Below are positions 6,617-6,965 of a stretch of DNA of 6,965 nucleotides, piece after piece. The position numbers and the translations under genes are program-made. The stretch is taken from the NCBI GenBank assembly GCA_050251575.1, contig JBFWMP010000147.1, positions 1-6,965 of the forward strand. The letters run 5' to 3'. Under the pieces are notes generated by a model. That model was not told the origin of the DNA, made no database searches, and was given only the letters and a program-made list of their open reading frames with translations. Source of the DNA: X23 sp050251575. Its GTDB lineage: Bacteria > Bacillota > Clostridia > SK-Y3. Each line of letters begins with the position of its first letter. Within the stretch, counting starts at the first letter, position 1.

Positions 6617-6685
6617 TGTCATTCTGAGCGGTAGCGAAGAATCTTACTATTGTGCTTCAGATCCTTCACTTCGTTCAGGATGACA
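6617..6685. repeat. Palindromic repeat, shorter copy related to the element near 2369
   Basis: TGTCATTCTGAGCG (6617-6630) is inverted, with two mismatches, as CGTTCAGGATGACA (6672-6685), and GAAGAATCT on the left faces AGATCCTTC on the right. The left arm matches 2369-2397 almost exactly, differing only by GT in place of C before AGCGAAGAATCTTA. The outer GACTTTTTCAGT arms of the first copy are absent here. The hairpin sits between the UbiA-like and UbiX-like genes and may weaken transcription into the latter, though no T-run follows it. Confidence 0.7.
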
Positions 6686-6727
6686 ACGCAAGCGGATTAT
6701 TAAGGTAACATCTTTAACACTTTATAG

Positions 6728-6766
6728 AGCTTAGCTTTGAAATTTTTGATTCTTGTATGCTAAGCT
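6728..6766. promoter_or_regulatory. AGCTTAGC/GCTAAGCT inverted repeat before the UbiX-like gene
   Basis: Perfect 8-base arms lie at 6728-6735 and 6759-6766, separated by 23 bases, and end 39 bases before the UbiX start. The pair could be an operator spanning a promoter or a leader hairpin. No good -35/-10 pair was found in between (a TTGAAA at 6737 has no correctly spaced partner). The function is unknown. Confidence 0.3.
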
Positions 6767-6805
6767 AACACAGCATATTCATAAAAAACTTATAGGAGAT
6801 TGGAC

Positions 6806-6965
6806 ATGAAGAGAATAGTGGTCGGTATTGCCGGTGCCAGTGGAAGTATATATGCAAAAAGATTAATTGAAGAACTAATAAAAAATCATGTCTATATTCA
6901 TGTAATATGTACCTGTAACGGTAAAGAAGTTATGAATTTTGAAACATCCATAGATATCGATGAAT
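6806..6965 (+). CDS. mqnM: UbiX-type flavin prenyltransferase, probable MqnM (N-terminal part, cut by window end)
   Basis: Only the first 53 codons are inside the window. They read MKRIVVGIAGASGSIYAKRL and onward, the hallmark N-terminus of UbiX/Pad1 flavin prenyltransferases, with the GASG FMN-binding loop at residues 10-13. The full family length is about 190-200 residues, so roughly three quarters of the gene lies beyond the edge. The enzyme joins a dimethylallyl group to reduced FMN, making the prenyl-FMN cofactor that the UbiD-type enzyme upstream needs. The start is set by AGGAG at 6794-6798, seven bases before the ATG, and by alignment of the motif. It is separated from the UbiA-like gene by 271 bases that contain a palindromic repeat, so it may have its own promoter. 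Because only the N-terminus is visible, the downstream catalytic residues cannot be checked. Confidence 0.85.
   Translation, partial: MKRIVVGIAGASGSIYAKRLIEELIKNHVYIHVICTCNGKEVMNFETSIDIDE

Overview
The window is low-GC, AT-rich bacterial DNA with strong GGAGG-type ribosome binding sites and no introns. It holds four complete genes and the start of a fifth, all on the + strand. Base composition, codon use and protein flavour suggest an anaerobic Clostridia-like member of the Bacillota. That placement is an inference from style, not from a marker gene.

Layout: positions 1-258 are an AT-rich leader. Next comes a hydantoinase/oxoprolinase-family (HyuA-like) protein at 259-2271. A 480-base intergenic region follows (2272-2751) and is packed with palindromic repeats: a nested inverted repeat of about 180 bp, twin hairpins flanked by GTAGGG/CCCTAC, and a third hairpin. 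Then come mtaB, a tRNA methylthiotransferase (2752-4128), a UbiD-family decarboxylase (4230-5678), and a UbiA-family prenyltransferase (5665-6534) that overlaps the decarboxylase by 14 bases. A 271-base spacer (6535-6805) carries a shorter relative of the first palindromic repeat. The window ends inside a UbiX-type flavin prenyltransferase gene (6806 onward).

How the genes fit together: UbiX-type enzymes make prenylated FMN, the cofactor of UbiD-type decarboxylases, and UbiA-type enzymes attach a polyprenyl chain to an aromatic acid. The order ubiD-ubiA-ubiX matches the late menaquinone genes of the futalosine pathway (mqnL-mqnP-mqnM, as in the Streptomyces SCO4490-4492 block). The best reading is therefore prenylation of 1,4-dihydroxy-6-naphthoate followed by decarboxylation. 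The early genes mqnA/C/D/E are not in the window, so the assignment rests on family and gene order. The HyuA-like gene and mtaB have no evident link to this pathway.

I see no clearly undescribed protein system. The most notable non-coding structure is the repeat block at 2315-2637, where two hairpins keep base pairing despite a sequence change (C-G in one, A-T in the other), and the reappearance of one repeat core inside the putative menaquinone gene cluster.
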